From UBA10365 sp041441915 (GTDB lineage Bacteria > Pseudomonadota > Alphaproteobacteria > Rhodobacterales > Rhodobacteraceae), in the NCBI GenBank assembly GCA_041441915.1, contig JASDRS010000022.1:62001-126000 (forward strand): a stretch of DNA of 64,000 nucleotides, read 5' to 3'. The notes under the pieces are model-generated. The model was not told the DNA's origin and did not search any database. It worked only from the letters and a program-made list of their open reading frames with translations. Both the position numbers and the translations under genes were made by a program. Below are positions 1 through 9,113 of this stretch, piece by piece. Numbering within the stretch: the first letter of the stretch is position 1; every line of letters starts with the position of its first letter.

Positions 1-474
1 CTGGCTTGGGCCGTAAATATCAGCATCAAGCAAACCCACGCGGCGGCCTTGGCGCGCCAAAGCGACTGCCAAATTAGACGAGATGGTGGATTTCCCAACC
101 CCCCCCTTCCCTGAGGCTATTGCAACAATGCGGTCAATCCCCGCCACTCGCGCTGGGCCCCCAGTTGCTGGGGTTGGATGTTGACCAATCTTAAGTGAGG
201 GTGGCGCCGTAGGTGCTGGCACTCCAGGCCCGTGAGCCGTAAACACTGGCTGAACCGCTTTAATATCGAGTTCACCTATAAGGATCGCTTCGATTTGATC
301 TTTAAGTGAAGCATAAAGTCTCGCAAGTTCGGGGCTTGGCGCCTCGACCACAAAACGTACGATGCCGTCTGTTATAGCTAGGGCTCGCACCACATCACGG
401 CTGATCAGGGTGCCACCATCTGGCAAGGTAATTTTATCAAGCAGGTTTAAGACATGATCATGGCTAACGGTCAT
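1..474 (-). CDS. mrp: Mrp/ApbC-family P-loop ATPase, N-terminal part (cut by window start)
   Basis: Reading leftward from the ATG at 474, the frame is open for 158 codons to base 1, so the gene continues outside the window. Residues 1 to about 80 form the MIP18/DUF59-like domain. A Pro/Ala-rich linker follows, then the deviant Walker A of the MinD/Mrp class, SGKGGVGKST, and a LLDADIYGPSQ segment that is diagnostic for Mrp. Family members bind ATP and carry or insert Fe-S clusters in the cytosol. The assignment is firm; whether it serves one or many Fe-S targets cannot be seen. Confidence 0.93.
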   Translation of the reverse strand, partial: MTVSHDHVLNLLDKITLPDGGTLISRDVVRALAITDGIVRFVVEAPSPELARLYASLKDQIEAILIGELDIKAVQPVFTAHGPGVPAPTAPPSLKIGQHPTPATGGPARVAGIDRIVAIASGKGGVGKSTISSNLAVALARQGRRVGLLDADIYGPSQ

Positions 475-531
475 TTAGACATCCTTTACATATGTAAAAA
501 TTGGGGCCTTTTAAGTAAATAACAAGAATCA

Positions 532-561
532 TTGTTTCGCCAACTCCGTTTTGAGTATAAT
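532..561 (+). promoter_or_regulatory. Candidate sigma-70-like promoter upstream of the DUF1127 gene
   Basis: TTGTTT (532-537), an 18-base spacer and a perfect TATAAT (556-561) lie in the 253-base gap between divergent mrp and the DUF1127 gene. In Rhodobacter sphaeroides the equivalent DUF1127-CcsR unit is driven by RpoHI/RpoHII, and I see no convincing RpoH-type site here, so which promoter is used is open. Confidence 0.3.
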
Positions 562-727
562 TTTTAACCGATACCAGAATTTACTCATGTGAGTCATGCA
601 CTTGCTGCATAGCAGCATTGATCAATCTATGGATTGTGCCAGTGTAGCAAATACCACATATCAATTCCATAGGCAGGACAGAAGCAATTCGGCGAACCAC
701 CTGATAACCAGAAAGTAGAAGAAAATT

Positions 728-952
728 ATGGCTTATATAAATTCAACGCGTGCAGTGGACTTTGGAATTTTCCATCGTCTAAACGCAATGGTTGGAGTGG
801 TTAGAACTGCTTTAAAACGCCGTTCGATTTTTTTGCAAACCGTGCGCGAGTTGCAAAATCTAGACAACCGGGAATTAGCAGACATAGGTATAAATCGTAC
901 CGACATTCATAGCATCGCGATGGACGCGGCTTTCGGCCCAAACCGTAAGTAA
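728..952 (+). CDS. DUF1127 small basic protein (YjiS-like, CcaF1-like)
   Basis: A 74-residue protein. The C-terminal half carries the DUF1127 signature, a run close to RELxNLDNRELADIGINRTDI, preceded by a basic stretch (LKRRS). In R. sphaeroides a DUF1127 protein (CcaF1, RSP_6037) is co-transcribed with the CcsR small RNAs, acts as a small RNA-binding protein and influences their maturation. The CCTCCTCCC hairpins just downstream here (about 958-1135) reproduce that arrangement, so the same role is likely. The ribosome binding site is weak (agaagaaaatt). Function in this organism is inferred from synteny. Confidence 0.85.
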   Translation: MAYINSTRAVDFGIFHRLNAMVGVVRTALKRRSIFLQTVRELQNLDNRELADIGINRTDIHSIAMDAAFGPNRK

Positions 953-957
953 TTACC

Positions 958-1034
958 GTAGCGCACTACTCCCTCCCAGGGTCGAGATTTTAGCGGCAAT
1001 ACATGCCTCCTCCCACGTATTGTCGCCTTTTTAT
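958..1034 (+). ncRNA. CcsR-like small RNA, first copy (two CCUCCUCCC-type motifs)
   Basis: The region contains CTCCCTCCC (969-977) and CCTCCTCCC (1006-1014). The second motif is the loop of a strong hairpin: GCGGCAATAC (993-1002) pairs with GTATTGTCGC (1017-1026), followed by CTTTTTA. This is the layout of Rhodobacter CcsR RNAs (conserved CCUCCUCCC motif, stress-induced), which are processed from the transcript of the upstream DUF1127 gene and help adjust C1 metabolism and pyruvate dehydrogenase under oxidative stress. The exact 5' end is a guess. Confidence 0.72.
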
Positions 1035-1044
1035 TCGAGGTGAA

Positions 1045-1135
1045 AACTTCAAAAGGTAACACTGGCTTTACCTCCTCCCAAGGCTAGTGGATAGCGCGGC
1101 GACCGTTACCTCCTCCCAAAGGTTGCCGCTTTTTT
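1045..1135 (+). ncRNA. CcsR-like small RNA, second copy
   Basis: Two more CCTCCTCCC motifs sit at 1071-1079 and 1109-1117. The first is looped out between ACTGGCTTT and AAGGCTAGT. The second is looped out of a terminator-like hairpin, GCGGCGACC (1096-1104) with GGTTGCCGC (1121-1129), followed by six T (1130-1135). With the previous element this makes a tandem of two CcsR-like RNAs. The repeated anti-Shine-Dalgarno-like motif argues for base-pairing RNAs rather than a simple terminator. Confidence 0.72.
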
Positions 1136-1144
1136 CAAAGATGC

Positions 1145-1176
1145 AAAAGCCCCGCCTGTGAAGGCGAGGCTTTTTT
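1145..1176. terminator. Bidirectional rho-independent terminator
   Basis: GCCCCGCC (1149-1156) faces GGCGAGGC (1163-1170), with AAAA before and TTTTTT after. It can end the sRNA transcript on the plus strand and the pcrA transcript on the minus strand, whose stop codon is 20 bases away. Confidence 0.75.
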
Positions 1177-1196
1177 ATTGCTAAAGGTCTAAAAAA

Positions 1197-3566
1197 TTAA
1201 AAGGGCACGTTGTCTTTGCTTTTGGCGGGTACTACAAAACGCGCCACGACTTTTTTAAAGCCCGCTTTTTCAAATTCAATGTCAAGCTTGTCCGCATCAA
1301 TTTCCAAAATGGATCCATAACCGAATTTTTCGTGAAAAACCCTGTCGCCCAGCACGAAGCGAGTGACTGCCTTTACATCCATAGTAACTGGGGAAGCTTT
1401 GCGCGTGGCACTAAACTCCTGCAAACGCTTCCAGCCAGGCGAATTATAAGCGCCATCAGACGCCACTCGAGCCTCAATCCGAGCGCCACCACCAAATCCC
1501 ACCTGCATGCCCGCCGCCCCATAGGAACCGCCATAAAGGCCAGGCGGCGTTAAAATCTCGACATGATCAGACGGCAATTCATCTATAAAGCGCGACGGCA
1601 GCGCCGCCTGCCATTGACCATAAACCCGCCTATTGGCAGCAAAAGAAATGGTGCAAAGCATCTCAGCGCGAGTGATGCCCACATAGGCTAAACGGCGTTC
1701 TTCCTCGACCCCCTTTTGGCCCGTCTCATCCATACTGCGCTGACTTGGAAACAGACCGTCTTCCCATCCAGGCAAAAACACAGCCGGAAACTCAAGCCCT
1801 TTGGCGGCATGCAGCGTCATGATCGACACTTTCTCTACATGATCTTCTGTTTCATTTTCCATAATCAAAGACACATGTTCCAAAAAACCTTGCAGGTTTT
1901 CAAACTGCTCGAGCGCTTTGACCAACTCTTTTAGGTTTTCCAACCGCCCCGCAGCCTCGGGAGTTTTGTCCGCCATCCACATGGCGGTATAACCAGATTC
2001 ATCTAAAATCGTTTCGGCCATCAAAATATGATTAGTCTCAAGCCTAGCATCTTGGTCCAAAACGATCTGCTTTTGCCAACGGGTCAACGCGTCAACAAAG
2101 ATTTGAAGCTGCGCACCCCCCTTGCCGCCCAAGGCCCCTTCAGCCAGAACCAAGCGCGCGCCTTCTAAAAGCGACACGCCATTATCACGCGCAAGGCGTT
2201 GAATAAGCTGCTGCGCTTTATCCCCCAAGCCGCGTTTTGGGGTGTTAATCACGCGCTCAAAAGCCAAATCATCATCCACCGACACGGCCAAACGAAAATA
2301 GGCCATGGCGTCGCGAACCTCGAGACGTTCATAGAACCTCGGGCCGCCGATCACACGGTACGGCAGGCCAATCGTCAAAAACCTATCTTCAAAAGATCGC
2401 ATCTGATGGCTGGCACGCACCAAAATCGCAATGTCATCCAGAGATTGGCGTGCAATTCCACGGGTACCACGCTGCAAATCTTCGATGGAGTCGCCGATCC
2501 AGCGGGCCTCTTCCTCGCCATCATAGTGGCCAATCAAGCGAACCTTTTCGCCCTCTTCAGTGTTGGTCCACAGAGTTTTACCCAAGCGGCCAAGATTGAC
2601 GGCGATCACCGCCGAAGCAGCCTCCAATATATGCGGCGTCGAACGATAATTTTGTTCAAGCCGCACTACTTTGGCACCAGGAAAGTCACTTTCAAAGCGC
2701 AAGATATTACCCACTTCAGCGCCGCGCCAGCCATAAATGGACTGATCATCATCGCCCACGCAGCAAATATTGCGGTGCGCCTTGGCAAGAAGCCGAAGCC
2801 ACAGATATTGCGCCACATTAGTATCTTGATACTCATCAACCATAATATAGCGGAAAAAATTCTGATATTGCGCCAAAATATCACCATGATTTTGAAAAAT
2901 CGTGACCACATGCAAAAGCAAATCTCCAAAATCCACAGCATTCAGGGTTTTGAGCCTCTCTTGGTAGGTGGCGTAAAGATGAACCCCGCGCCCATCATAA
3001 CTAGAGGCCTCTGAAATTGGCACCGACTTTGGCGTAAAGGCGCGATTTTTCCACCCATCAATAATCCCTGCTAAAAGTCGTGGGGGCCAGCGCTTTGCGT
3101 CGATCCGTTCGGCCACAATCAGTTGCTTTAAAAGGCGCAGCTGATCATCTGTATCTAAAATGGTAAACGTACTTTTTAGACCTACAAGTTCGCTGTGACG
3201 CCGCAAAATCTTGACTGAAATTGAATGAAAAGTGCCCATCCAGGGCATGCCTTCGACCGTTTGGCCCAGCATCTGCCCCACACGCAATTTCATTTCGCGC
3301 GCTGCCTTATTGGTAAACGTCACCGCCAAAATCTGATTAGGCCGCGCTCGCCCCGTACTGAGTAAATGCACGATCCGCGCCGTAAGCGCCTTGGTCTTAC
3401 CCGTGCCAGCCCCCGCCAACATCAAAACTGGCCCATCAAGCGCCAAAACTGCATCAACCTGAGCGGGGTTTAATTTATCCATATAAGGCGCAGCCTGGGA
3501 CGCCATCGCTTTTTGCGACAGTGAAAGACTTTGCGGTTCCAGCTCGAAAGGGAAATCATCATTCAT
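1197..3566 (-). CDS. pcrA: UvrD/PcrA-type superfamily 1 ATP-dependent DNA helicase
   Basis: A 789-residue SF1A helicase with a 3'-5' DNA unwinding role in nucleotide excision repair and clearance of protein from DNA. Visible motifs in order: Q motif LNPAQVDAV, Walker A GAGTGKT near residue 52, motif Ia TFTNKAAREMK, Walker B VDEYQDTN, motif III DDDQSIYGWRGA, motif IV EQNYRS, motif V TLHAAKGLEFP and motif VI YVGITRA. The C-terminal tail (LGDRVFHEKFGYGSI) is the Tudor-like PcrA/UvrD RNA polymerase-binding domain. Length is normal for the alphaproteobacterial form. It is monocistronic and ends at the terminator at 1145-1176. Confidence 0.96.
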   Translation of the reverse strand: MNDDFPFELEPQSLSLSQKAMASQAAPYMDKLNPAQVDAVLALDGPVLMLAGAGTGKTKALTARIVHLLSTGRARPNQILAVTFTNKAAREMKLRVGQMLGQTVEGMPWMGTFHSISVKILRRHSELVGLKSTFTILDTDDQLRLLKQLIVAERIDAKRWPPRLLAGIIDGWKNRAFTPKSVPISEASSYDGRGVHLYATYQERLKTLNAVDFGDLLLHVVTIFQNHGDILAQYQNFFRYIMVDEYQDTNVAQYLWLRLLAKAHRNICCVGDDDQSIYGWRGAEVGNILRFESDFPGAKVVRLEQNYRSTPHILEAASAVIAVNLGRLGKTLWTNTEEGEKVRLIGHYDGEEEARWIGDSIEDLQRGTRGIARQSLDDIAILVRASHQMRSFEDRFLTIGLPYRVIGGPRFYERLEVRDAMAYFRLAVSVDDDLAFERVINTPKRGLGDKAQQLIQRLARDNGVSLLEGARLVLAEGALGGKGGAQLQIFVDALTRWQKQIVLDQDARLETNHILMAETILDESGYTAMWMADKTPEAAGRLENLKELVKALEQFENLQGFLEHVSLIMENETEDHVEKVSIMTLHAAKGLEFPAVFLPGWEDGLFPSQRSMDETGQKGVEEERRLAYVGITRAEMLCTISFAANRRVYGQWQAALPSRFIDELPSDHVEILTPPGLYGGSYGAAGMQVGFGGGARIEARVASDGAYNSPGWKRLQEFSATRKASPVTMDVKAVTRFVLGDRVFHEKFGYGSILEIDADKLDIEFEKAGFKKVVARFVVPAKSKDNVPF

Positions 3567-4072
3567 AACCCCATCATAGCGATAAATTCACAGGGGGAAA
3601 GAATTGTTCTTCCTTCGTTCTAAATTTTTTAAAAAATAATGCGTTAAACAAGCGCCCGTGGATAATATACCATTTGGCAAAGCGCGTTGAAGACCTAGGA
3701 AACTACAAACTAGTGACAGCGCTAATCCAAGAGCTATCAATAAAAGTCATAGTGCCGCAAGATACAGCGATTCTGACAGAAAAAGCCTTTCTGAATATGC
3801 CAGCACAACATTTTGGCATTTATAAAAATAAAAATCTGTTATGATCAAAGCCTAGAAATTTTAATTCTATTTTTACTCAATTAAGTTGATCGTTGGGTTC
3901 ACTAGCTATACTTAAAAAAGTGTTGGCTATTAACAGCAACCATCTTCAAACATAGTTCAGTATAGGCATAGATTTTTAAAATTTTCTAACAAAGATACAT
4001 TACGACTTGTTGTGCGCCGCAGCGATTGTACCGTTCGCGCAGGTAGCATTTCGATTCGCGCGGAGTTACCAA
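3567..4072. other. 506-base intergenic region between divergent pcrA and pyc
   Basis: AT-rich, with no reading frame of note. It must carry the promoters of both genes. I see no clear terminator, operator or RNA gene in it. Confidence 0.6.
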
Positions 4073-7000
4073 ATGCAGACCTTTAAAAAAATCCTAATCG
4101 CCAATCGAGGTGAAATCGCCATCAGAGTGATGCGCGCCGCCAATGAAATGGGCAAGAAAACCGTTGCTGTATATGCAGAGGAAGACAAGTTATCGCTTCA
4201 CCGCTTTAAGGCCGACGAAGCCTATGTGATTGGTGAGGGCCTCTCGCCTGTAGGTGCCTATTTAGCGATTAATGAAATTATTCGCATAGCCAAAATATCA
4301 GGCTCCGATGCCATACATCCTGGGTATGGACTTTTGTCAGAAAATCCAGAATTTGTTGATGCCTGCGATGCGGCGGGTATCACCTTCATTGGCCCAAAAG
4401 CCAAAACCATGCGCGCCTTAGGCGACAAAGCATCTGCACGACGCGTTGCGATGGCCGCGGGTGTGCCAGTTATTCTGGCAACGGAAGTGCTGGACGATGA
4501 TTTTGACGCTATCCGCGCCGAAGCTGAAGTCTTGGGATTTCCATTAATGCTTAAAGCCTCTTGGGGTGGGGGTGGGCGCGGGATGCGGCCCATTCACAAC
4601 GCAAAAGAACTCGAAGAAAAAGTGCGTGAAGGCCGCCGCGAAGCTCAAGCTGCCTTTGGCAATGGCGAGGGTTATTTGGAACAGATGATTTTGTGCGCCC
4701 GCCATGTCGAAGTACAAATTTTGGGCGACAGCCACGGCAACATTTATCACCTATATGAACGCGACTGTACTGTGCAGCGGCGCAACCAAAAGGTACTCGA
4801 ACGCGCGCCAGCCCCCTATTTGACCGAGGCCCAGCGCACTGAAATTTGCGAATTAGGACGGCGAATTTGTCAGCACGTTAATTACGAATGCGCAGGAACT
4901 GTTGAATTTCTGATGGATATGGACACGCAAAAATTCTATTTCATCGAAGTAAACCCACGCGTACAAGTCGAGCATACTGTGACAGAAGAGGTTACAGGGA
5001 TAGACATCGTGCAATCTCAAATCCGCATCGCCGAAGGGGCCACGTTATTTGAGGCAACCGGAGCCAAAAGCCAAGAAGACGTACGCCTTTCAGGTCATGC
5101 CCTGCAATGCCGCGTGACCACGGAAGATCCTCAAAATAACTTTATTCCTGATTATGGCCGTTTGACCGCTTACCGTTCGGCCACGGGCATGGGCATTCGC
5201 CTTGACGGCGGCACCGCGTACGCAGGGGGAGTGATTACACGCTATTATGACAGCTTGTTAGTTAAAGTAACTGCTTGGGCGCAAACGCCTGAAAAGGCAA
5301 TTGCGCGCATGGACCGTGCCTTACGTGAATTTCGCATTCGAGGCGTGTCGACCAACATAGCTTTTGTAGAAAATCTGCTCAAACATCCAACCTTTTTGAA
5401 CGACACCTATACCACCACCTTTATTGACACGACGCCAGATCTGTTTGCCTTTAAAAAGCGGCGCGACCGTGCGACCAAGATTCTAACCTATATTGCCGAT
5501 ATCACAGTGAACGGGCATCCCGAAACTGCAGGCCGCGCCAAGCCGCGCGCAGATCTGCGTCAACCAAAAGAACCCATGGCCCTAACCCCACCCGCACTTG
5601 GTACACGCAACTTGCTTGAAGCTCAGGGTCCACAAGGCGTGGCCGATTGGTTGGCAGCCCAAACCAAAGTATTGATCACCGACACTACGATGCGAGACGG
5701 GCCGCAATCTTTATTGGCGACCCGCATGCGCTCAATAGATATGATTCGCGCCACACCTGCCTATGCGGCCAATTTACCCGAGCTTTTCTCAGTTGAATGT
5801 TGGGGTGGGGCAACCTTTGACGTGGCCTACCGATTTTTACAAGAATGCCCGTGGCAACGCCTGCGTGACATTCGTGCAGCCCTGCCTAATGTAATGACGC
5901 AGATGCTCTTTCGATCTTCAAACGGGGTGGGGTATACTAACTATCCCGACAATGTCGTGCAGTCCTTTGTGCGTCAAGCAGCCAAAACCGGGGTTGATGT
6001 ATTTCGAGTATTTGATTCCCTGAATTGGGTGGAAAATATGCGTGTCGCGATGGACACCGTCATAGAGGAAAACAAAGTCTGTGAAGCCTCAATTTGTTAT
6101 ACGGGAGATATTCTGAACCCCGAACGCGCCAAATATAATCTGGCCTATTACGTTTCCATGGGTAAAGAGCTACGCGATGCAGGGGCCCACATATTGGGGC
6201 TCAAAGATATGGGCGGCCTTTTAAAACCTGCCGCCGCGAGCGTACTAGTCAAAGCCTTAAAGGAGGAAGTTGGGCTGCCAATCCACTTTCACACGCATGA
6301 CACGTCAGGCATGGGGGCGGCAAGCATTTTGGCAGCGGTTGATGCCGGCGTAGATGCTGTTGATGCCGCGATGGATTCCTTTTCAGGGGGCACTTCGCAG
6401 CCTTGCATGGGGGCAATCGTCGAAGCACTCCGTCATACGGACCGCGACACGTGCCTTGATGTAAAAGCAATCCGCAATCTTTCCAACTATTGGGAACAGG
6501 TGCGCGCGCATTATTTAGCCTTTGAAAGCGGAGCGACTGCACCCGCTTCAGAAATTTACCTGCATGAAATGCCAGGTGGACAATTTACCAATCTTAAGGC
6601 TCAGGCCCGTTCATTGGGACTGGAAGAACGCTGGCATGAAGTGGCTCAAGCGTATGCCGATGCAAATCAAATGTTTGGTGATATTATCAAAGTAACACCC
6701 TCTTCAAAAGTCGTCGGTGATATGGCGCTGATAATGGTGTCGCAAGGGCTCACACGCATGCAAGTCGAAGATCCCTTGGTTGATCTGGCCTTTCCGGATT
6801 CGGTGATTGAAATGCTTAACGGCAATTTGGGCCAACCCCATGGTGGCTGGCCCGAGGCTATTTTGACCAAGGCATTAAAAGGAGTAACTCCAAATACTGG
6901 TCGCCGAGGAGCCCAGCTTCCTCCCATCGATTTTAAAGCTACTCGCAAGGCCCTTGCGATTGAATTGCGCGCTCTATCGGACGAGGGCGAAGAAAGCGTA

Positions 7001-7534
7001 GTCGATGACGACGATCTTAACGGATATCTGATGTACCCCAAGGTCTTTACAGATTATCGGGCGCGCCATGCACTTTATGGCCCCGTGCGCACGCTGCCAA
7101 CGCGCACCTTCTTTTATGGCATGGAACCCGCCGAAGAGATCACCGCCGAAATTGATCCGGGGAAAACGCTCGAAATCCGCCTGCAAGCCGTGAGCGAAAC
7201 CCTTGATGATGGCGATGTGAAGGTATTTTTTGAACTGAACGGCCAACCTCGCGTTATCCGCGTGCCAAACAGGATCATCAAAGCCAAAGCCGGCGTGAAA
7301 CCCAAGGCTATCGAGGGTAACTCCAATCATATTGGTGCGCCCATGCCAGGATCAGTGGCGGCTGTCGCTGTTAGCGTAGGGCAAAAACTTAATCCTGGTG
7401 ATCTTTTAATTACGATCGAGGCCATGAAAATGGAAACAGGCCTACATGCAGAGCGCAGCTCTACCGTTAAGGCAGTTTTGGTTAGCCCCGGCAGCCAAAT
7501 TGATGCCAAAGACCTGCTGATAGAACTGGAATAA
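4073..7534 (+). CDS. pyc: Pyruvate carboxylase
   Basis: A 1153-residue single-chain enzyme that carboxylates pyruvate to oxaloacetate with ATP and bicarbonate (anaplerosis). The start at ATG 4073 is chosen because cggag lies just upstream and the protein then begins MQTFKKILIANRGEIAIRV, the usual biotin carboxylase beginning. Order of domains: biotin carboxylase (residues about 1-460, with the ATP loop KASWGGGGRGM and EVNPRVQVEHTVTE), carboxyltransferase (about 540-840, DTTMRDGPQSL, metal-binding HFHTHDT), PYC oligomerisation region, and the biotinyl domain with EAMKM (Lys1119). Length matches the family (about 1150). It probably stands alone in its own transcript. Confidence 0.97.
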   Translation: MQTFKKILIANRGEIAIRVMRAANEMGKKTVAVYAEEDKLSLHRFKADEAYVIGEGLSPVGAYLAINEIIRIAKISGSDAIHPGYGLLSENPEFVDACDAAGITFIGPKAKTMRALGDKASARRVAMAAGVPVILATEVLDDDFDAIRAEAEVLGFPLMLKASWGGGGRGMRPIHNAKELEEKVREGRREAQAAFGNGEGYLEQMILCARHVEVQILGDSHGNIYHLYERDCTVQRRNQKVLERAPAPYLTEAQRTEICELGRRICQHVNYECAGTVEFLMDMDTQKFYFIEVNPRVQVEHTVTEEVTGIDIVQSQIRIAEGATLFEATGAKSQEDVRLSGHALQCRVTTEDPQNNFIPDYGRLTAYRSATGMGIRLDGGTAYAGGVITRYYDSLLVKVTAWAQTPEKAIARMDRALREFRIRGVSTNIAFVENLLKHPTFLNDTYTTTFIDTTPDLFAFKKRRDRATKILTYIADITVNGHPETAGRAKPRADLRQPKEPMALTPPALGTRNLLEAQGPQGVADWLAAQTKVLITDTTMRDGPQSLLATRMRSIDMIRATPAYAANLPELFSVECWGGATFDVAYRFLQECPWQRLRDIRAALPNVMTQMLFRSSNGVGYTNYPDNVVQSFVRQAAKTGVDVFRVFDSLNWVENMRVAMDTVIEENKVCEASICYTGDILNPERAKYNLAYYVSMGKELRDAGAHILGLKDMGGLLKPAAASVLVKALKEEVGLPIHFHTHDTSGMGAASILAAVDAGVDAVDAAMDSFSGGTSQPCMGAIVEALRHTDRDTCLDVKAIRNLSNYWEQVRAHYLAFESGATAPASEIYLHEMPGGQFTNLKAQARSLGLEERWHEVAQAYADANQMFGDIIKVTPSSKVVGDMALIMVSQGLTRMQVEDPLVDLAFPDSVIEMLNGNLGQPHGGWPEAILTKALKGVTPNTGRRGAQLPPIDFKATRKALAIELRALSDEGEESVVDDDDLNGYLMYPKVFTDYRARHALYGPVRTLPTRTFFYGMEPAEEITAEIDPGKTLEIRLQAVSETLDDGDVKVFFELNGQPRVIRVPNRIIKAKAGVKPKAIEGNSNHIGAPMPGSVAAVAVSVGQKLNPGDLLITIEAMKMETGLHAERSSTVKAVLVSPGSQIDAKDLLIELE

Positions 7535-7641
7535 GAACTAGTAAGGAAAAGTGGAGGAAAAGTGAGGGATTTTAGCTCTGATGTCATTTTTCCCCTTGCA
7601 CGCGAGCGCCAGTTTTTATAAATCATTTACATCGAAATGGT

Positions 7642-7716
7642 GCGGGCGTAGCTCAGGGGTAGAGCATAACCTTGCCAAGGTTAGGGTCGGGCGTTCGAAT
7701 CGCCTCGCCCGCTCCA
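7642..7716 (+). tRNA. tRNA-Gly (GCC)
   Basis: Cloverleaf readable by eye: the acceptor stem GCGGGCG pairs with CGCCCGC, the D arm contains GCTCAGGGGTAGAGC, the anticodon arm AACCTTGCCAAGGTT carries GCC, and the T arm is GGGCGTTCGAATCGCCT. CCA is encoded. It lies between pyc and the his operon. Confidence 0.95.
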
Positions 7717-7727
7717 GTTCGATTACG

Positions 7728-7753
7728 AAAAGGGTACCCTTGGGTGCCCTTTT
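7728..7753 (+). terminator. Rho-independent terminator after tRNA-Gly
   Basis: The inverted repeat AAAAGGGTACCC / GGGTGCCCTTTT lies 11 bases after the encoded CCA and is followed by a T-rich stretch. Confidence 0.75.
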
Positions 7754-7863
7754 GATTTTAGAGCAATGCTCTTTCGTTAAAATAGCCCCTTCCATGCCTA
7801 AAGCCTTGCCCATCAGAGGCTTTTTACACTATAAGACCCGATATTCACTGGCCCCGAGGCAAT

Positions 7864-8451
7864 ATGCGCATTTCATCCATGACCCGCACAACCAACGAAA
7901 CCCAAATCAGCGTCAGCGTTAATTTGGACGGCACGGGAAAGTCGGATATTTCCACAAAAGTGGGTTTTTTAGACCACATGCTTGACCAATTAGCTCGCCA
8001 CTCAAAGATTGATATCACATTGGCCTGCAAGGGCGATCTGCACATTGACGATCACCACACGGTCGAAGATTGCGGCATTGCCTTGGGCCAAGCGCTGGCG
8101 CAGGCTTGGGGCGACAAGGCGGGGATCAACCGCTATGGCGATTGTAATTTAGCGATGGATGACGCTTTGGTGCGCGCGGTCCTTGATCTATCGGGGCGGC
8201 CTTATTTGGTGTGGAATTGCGATTGTCCTACTCAAAAAATAGGCCGCTTCGCCACCGAACTGCTCCGCGAATTTTTCCAAGCACTTTCGACCCATGGCGG
8301 TATTACGCTGCATATTGACCGTTTGCACGGGATCAATTCCCACCATATTGCCGAAGCCGCTTTTAAGTCGGTCGCGCGGGCTTTGCGCCAAGCGGTCGAA
8401 ACCGATCCGCGCGCTCAAGGCGCGGTGCCATCTACCAAAGGCACACTGTGA
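7864..8451 (+). CDS. hisB: Imidazoleglycerol-phosphate dehydratase
   Basis: A 195-residue monofunctional HisB that dehydrates imidazole glycerol phosphate to imidazole acetol phosphate in histidine synthesis. It shows the two manganese-binding His-rich motifs (FLDHMLDQ, DDHHTVED and later GINSHHIAEA) and the C-terminal PSTKGTL. The start at 7864 is preferred over the in-frame ATG at 7879 because gagg lies just before it. It is the first gene of hisB-H-A-F-E; hisH starts on the next base after its stop. Confidence 0.96.
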   Translation: MRISSMTRTTNETQISVSVNLDGTGKSDISTKVGFLDHMLDQLARHSKIDITLACKGDLHIDDHHTVEDCGIALGQALAQAWGDKAGINRYGDCNLAMDDALVRAVLDLSGRPYLVWNCDCPTQKIGRFATELLREFFQALSTHGGITLHIDRLHGINSHHIAEAAFKSVARALRQAVETDPRAQGAVPSTKGTL

Positions 8452-9099
8452 ATGCGCACAGTTCTGGTCGATTACGGCTCGGGTAATTTACATTCGGCCC
8501 ATAAAGCATTTGAGCGCATGTCACAGGAGCAAAACGCGGGTGATGTAATAGTGTCTAGTCGGCCCGAAGATGTGGCGGGGGCTGACCGCATTGTACTGCC
8601 TGGTGATGGAGCCTTTCCTGCCTGTCGCCAAGCACTTAGCGATCATCAGGGCCTATTTGAAGCAATTCTAGAAGCCGTTACCATCCAAGCCCGCCCCTTT
8701 ATGGGTATTTGTGTGGGCATGCAGATGCTGGCTTCATGGGGCCGAGAATATCAAGACACAGCTGGCTTTAATTGGATCGAAGGCGAAGTTATAAAAATAG
8801 TTCCCAACGACAAATCCCTAAAAGTGCCACACATGGGTTGGAATGATCTGATTTTAGACGAGCGCGCGGCCAGGCACCCCGTATTTTCGGGCCTACGCAC
8901 TGGCGATCATGCATACTTTGTTCACTCCTATCAATTTAACGCAACCAACCCCGCCCATCGCCTGGCACAGGTTGACTACGGCGGGCCAGTTACGGCAATT
9001 GTGGGCCGCGACACAATGATTGGCACGCAGTTTCATCCTGAAAAATCACAAGCGCTTGGACTTTCTTTGATTTCAAATTTTTTGACTTGGCACCCCTAG
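8452..9099 (+). CDS. hisH: Imidazole glycerol phosphate synthase, glutaminase subunit
   Basis: A 215-residue class I glutamine amidotransferase that supplies ammonia to HisF. The nucleophile is Cys87 in MGICVGMQML, and QFHPEKSQ near the C terminus carries the catalytic His and Glu. It directly abuts hisB, which points to translational coupling. HisH and HisF form one enzyme, and both genes lie in the same operon with hisA between them. Confidence 0.96.
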   Translation: MRTVLVDYGSGNLHSAHKAFERMSQEQNAGDVIVSSRPEDVAGADRIVLPGDGAFPACRQALSDHQGLFEAILEAVTIQARPFMGICVGMQMLASWGREYQDTAGFNWIEGEVIKIVPNDKSLKVPHMGWNDLILDERAARHPVFSGLRTGDHAYFVHSYQFNATNPAHRLAQVDYGGPVTAIVGRDTMIGTQFHPEKSQALGLSLISNFLTWHP

Positions 9100-9113
9100 G
9101 CGAAGGAAGATAG

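Noticed and set aside
2199..3014. A 271-codon open frame antisense to pcrA
   Set aside because: It lies wholly inside the helicase gene, whose motifs are intact; composition is that of a shadow frame.
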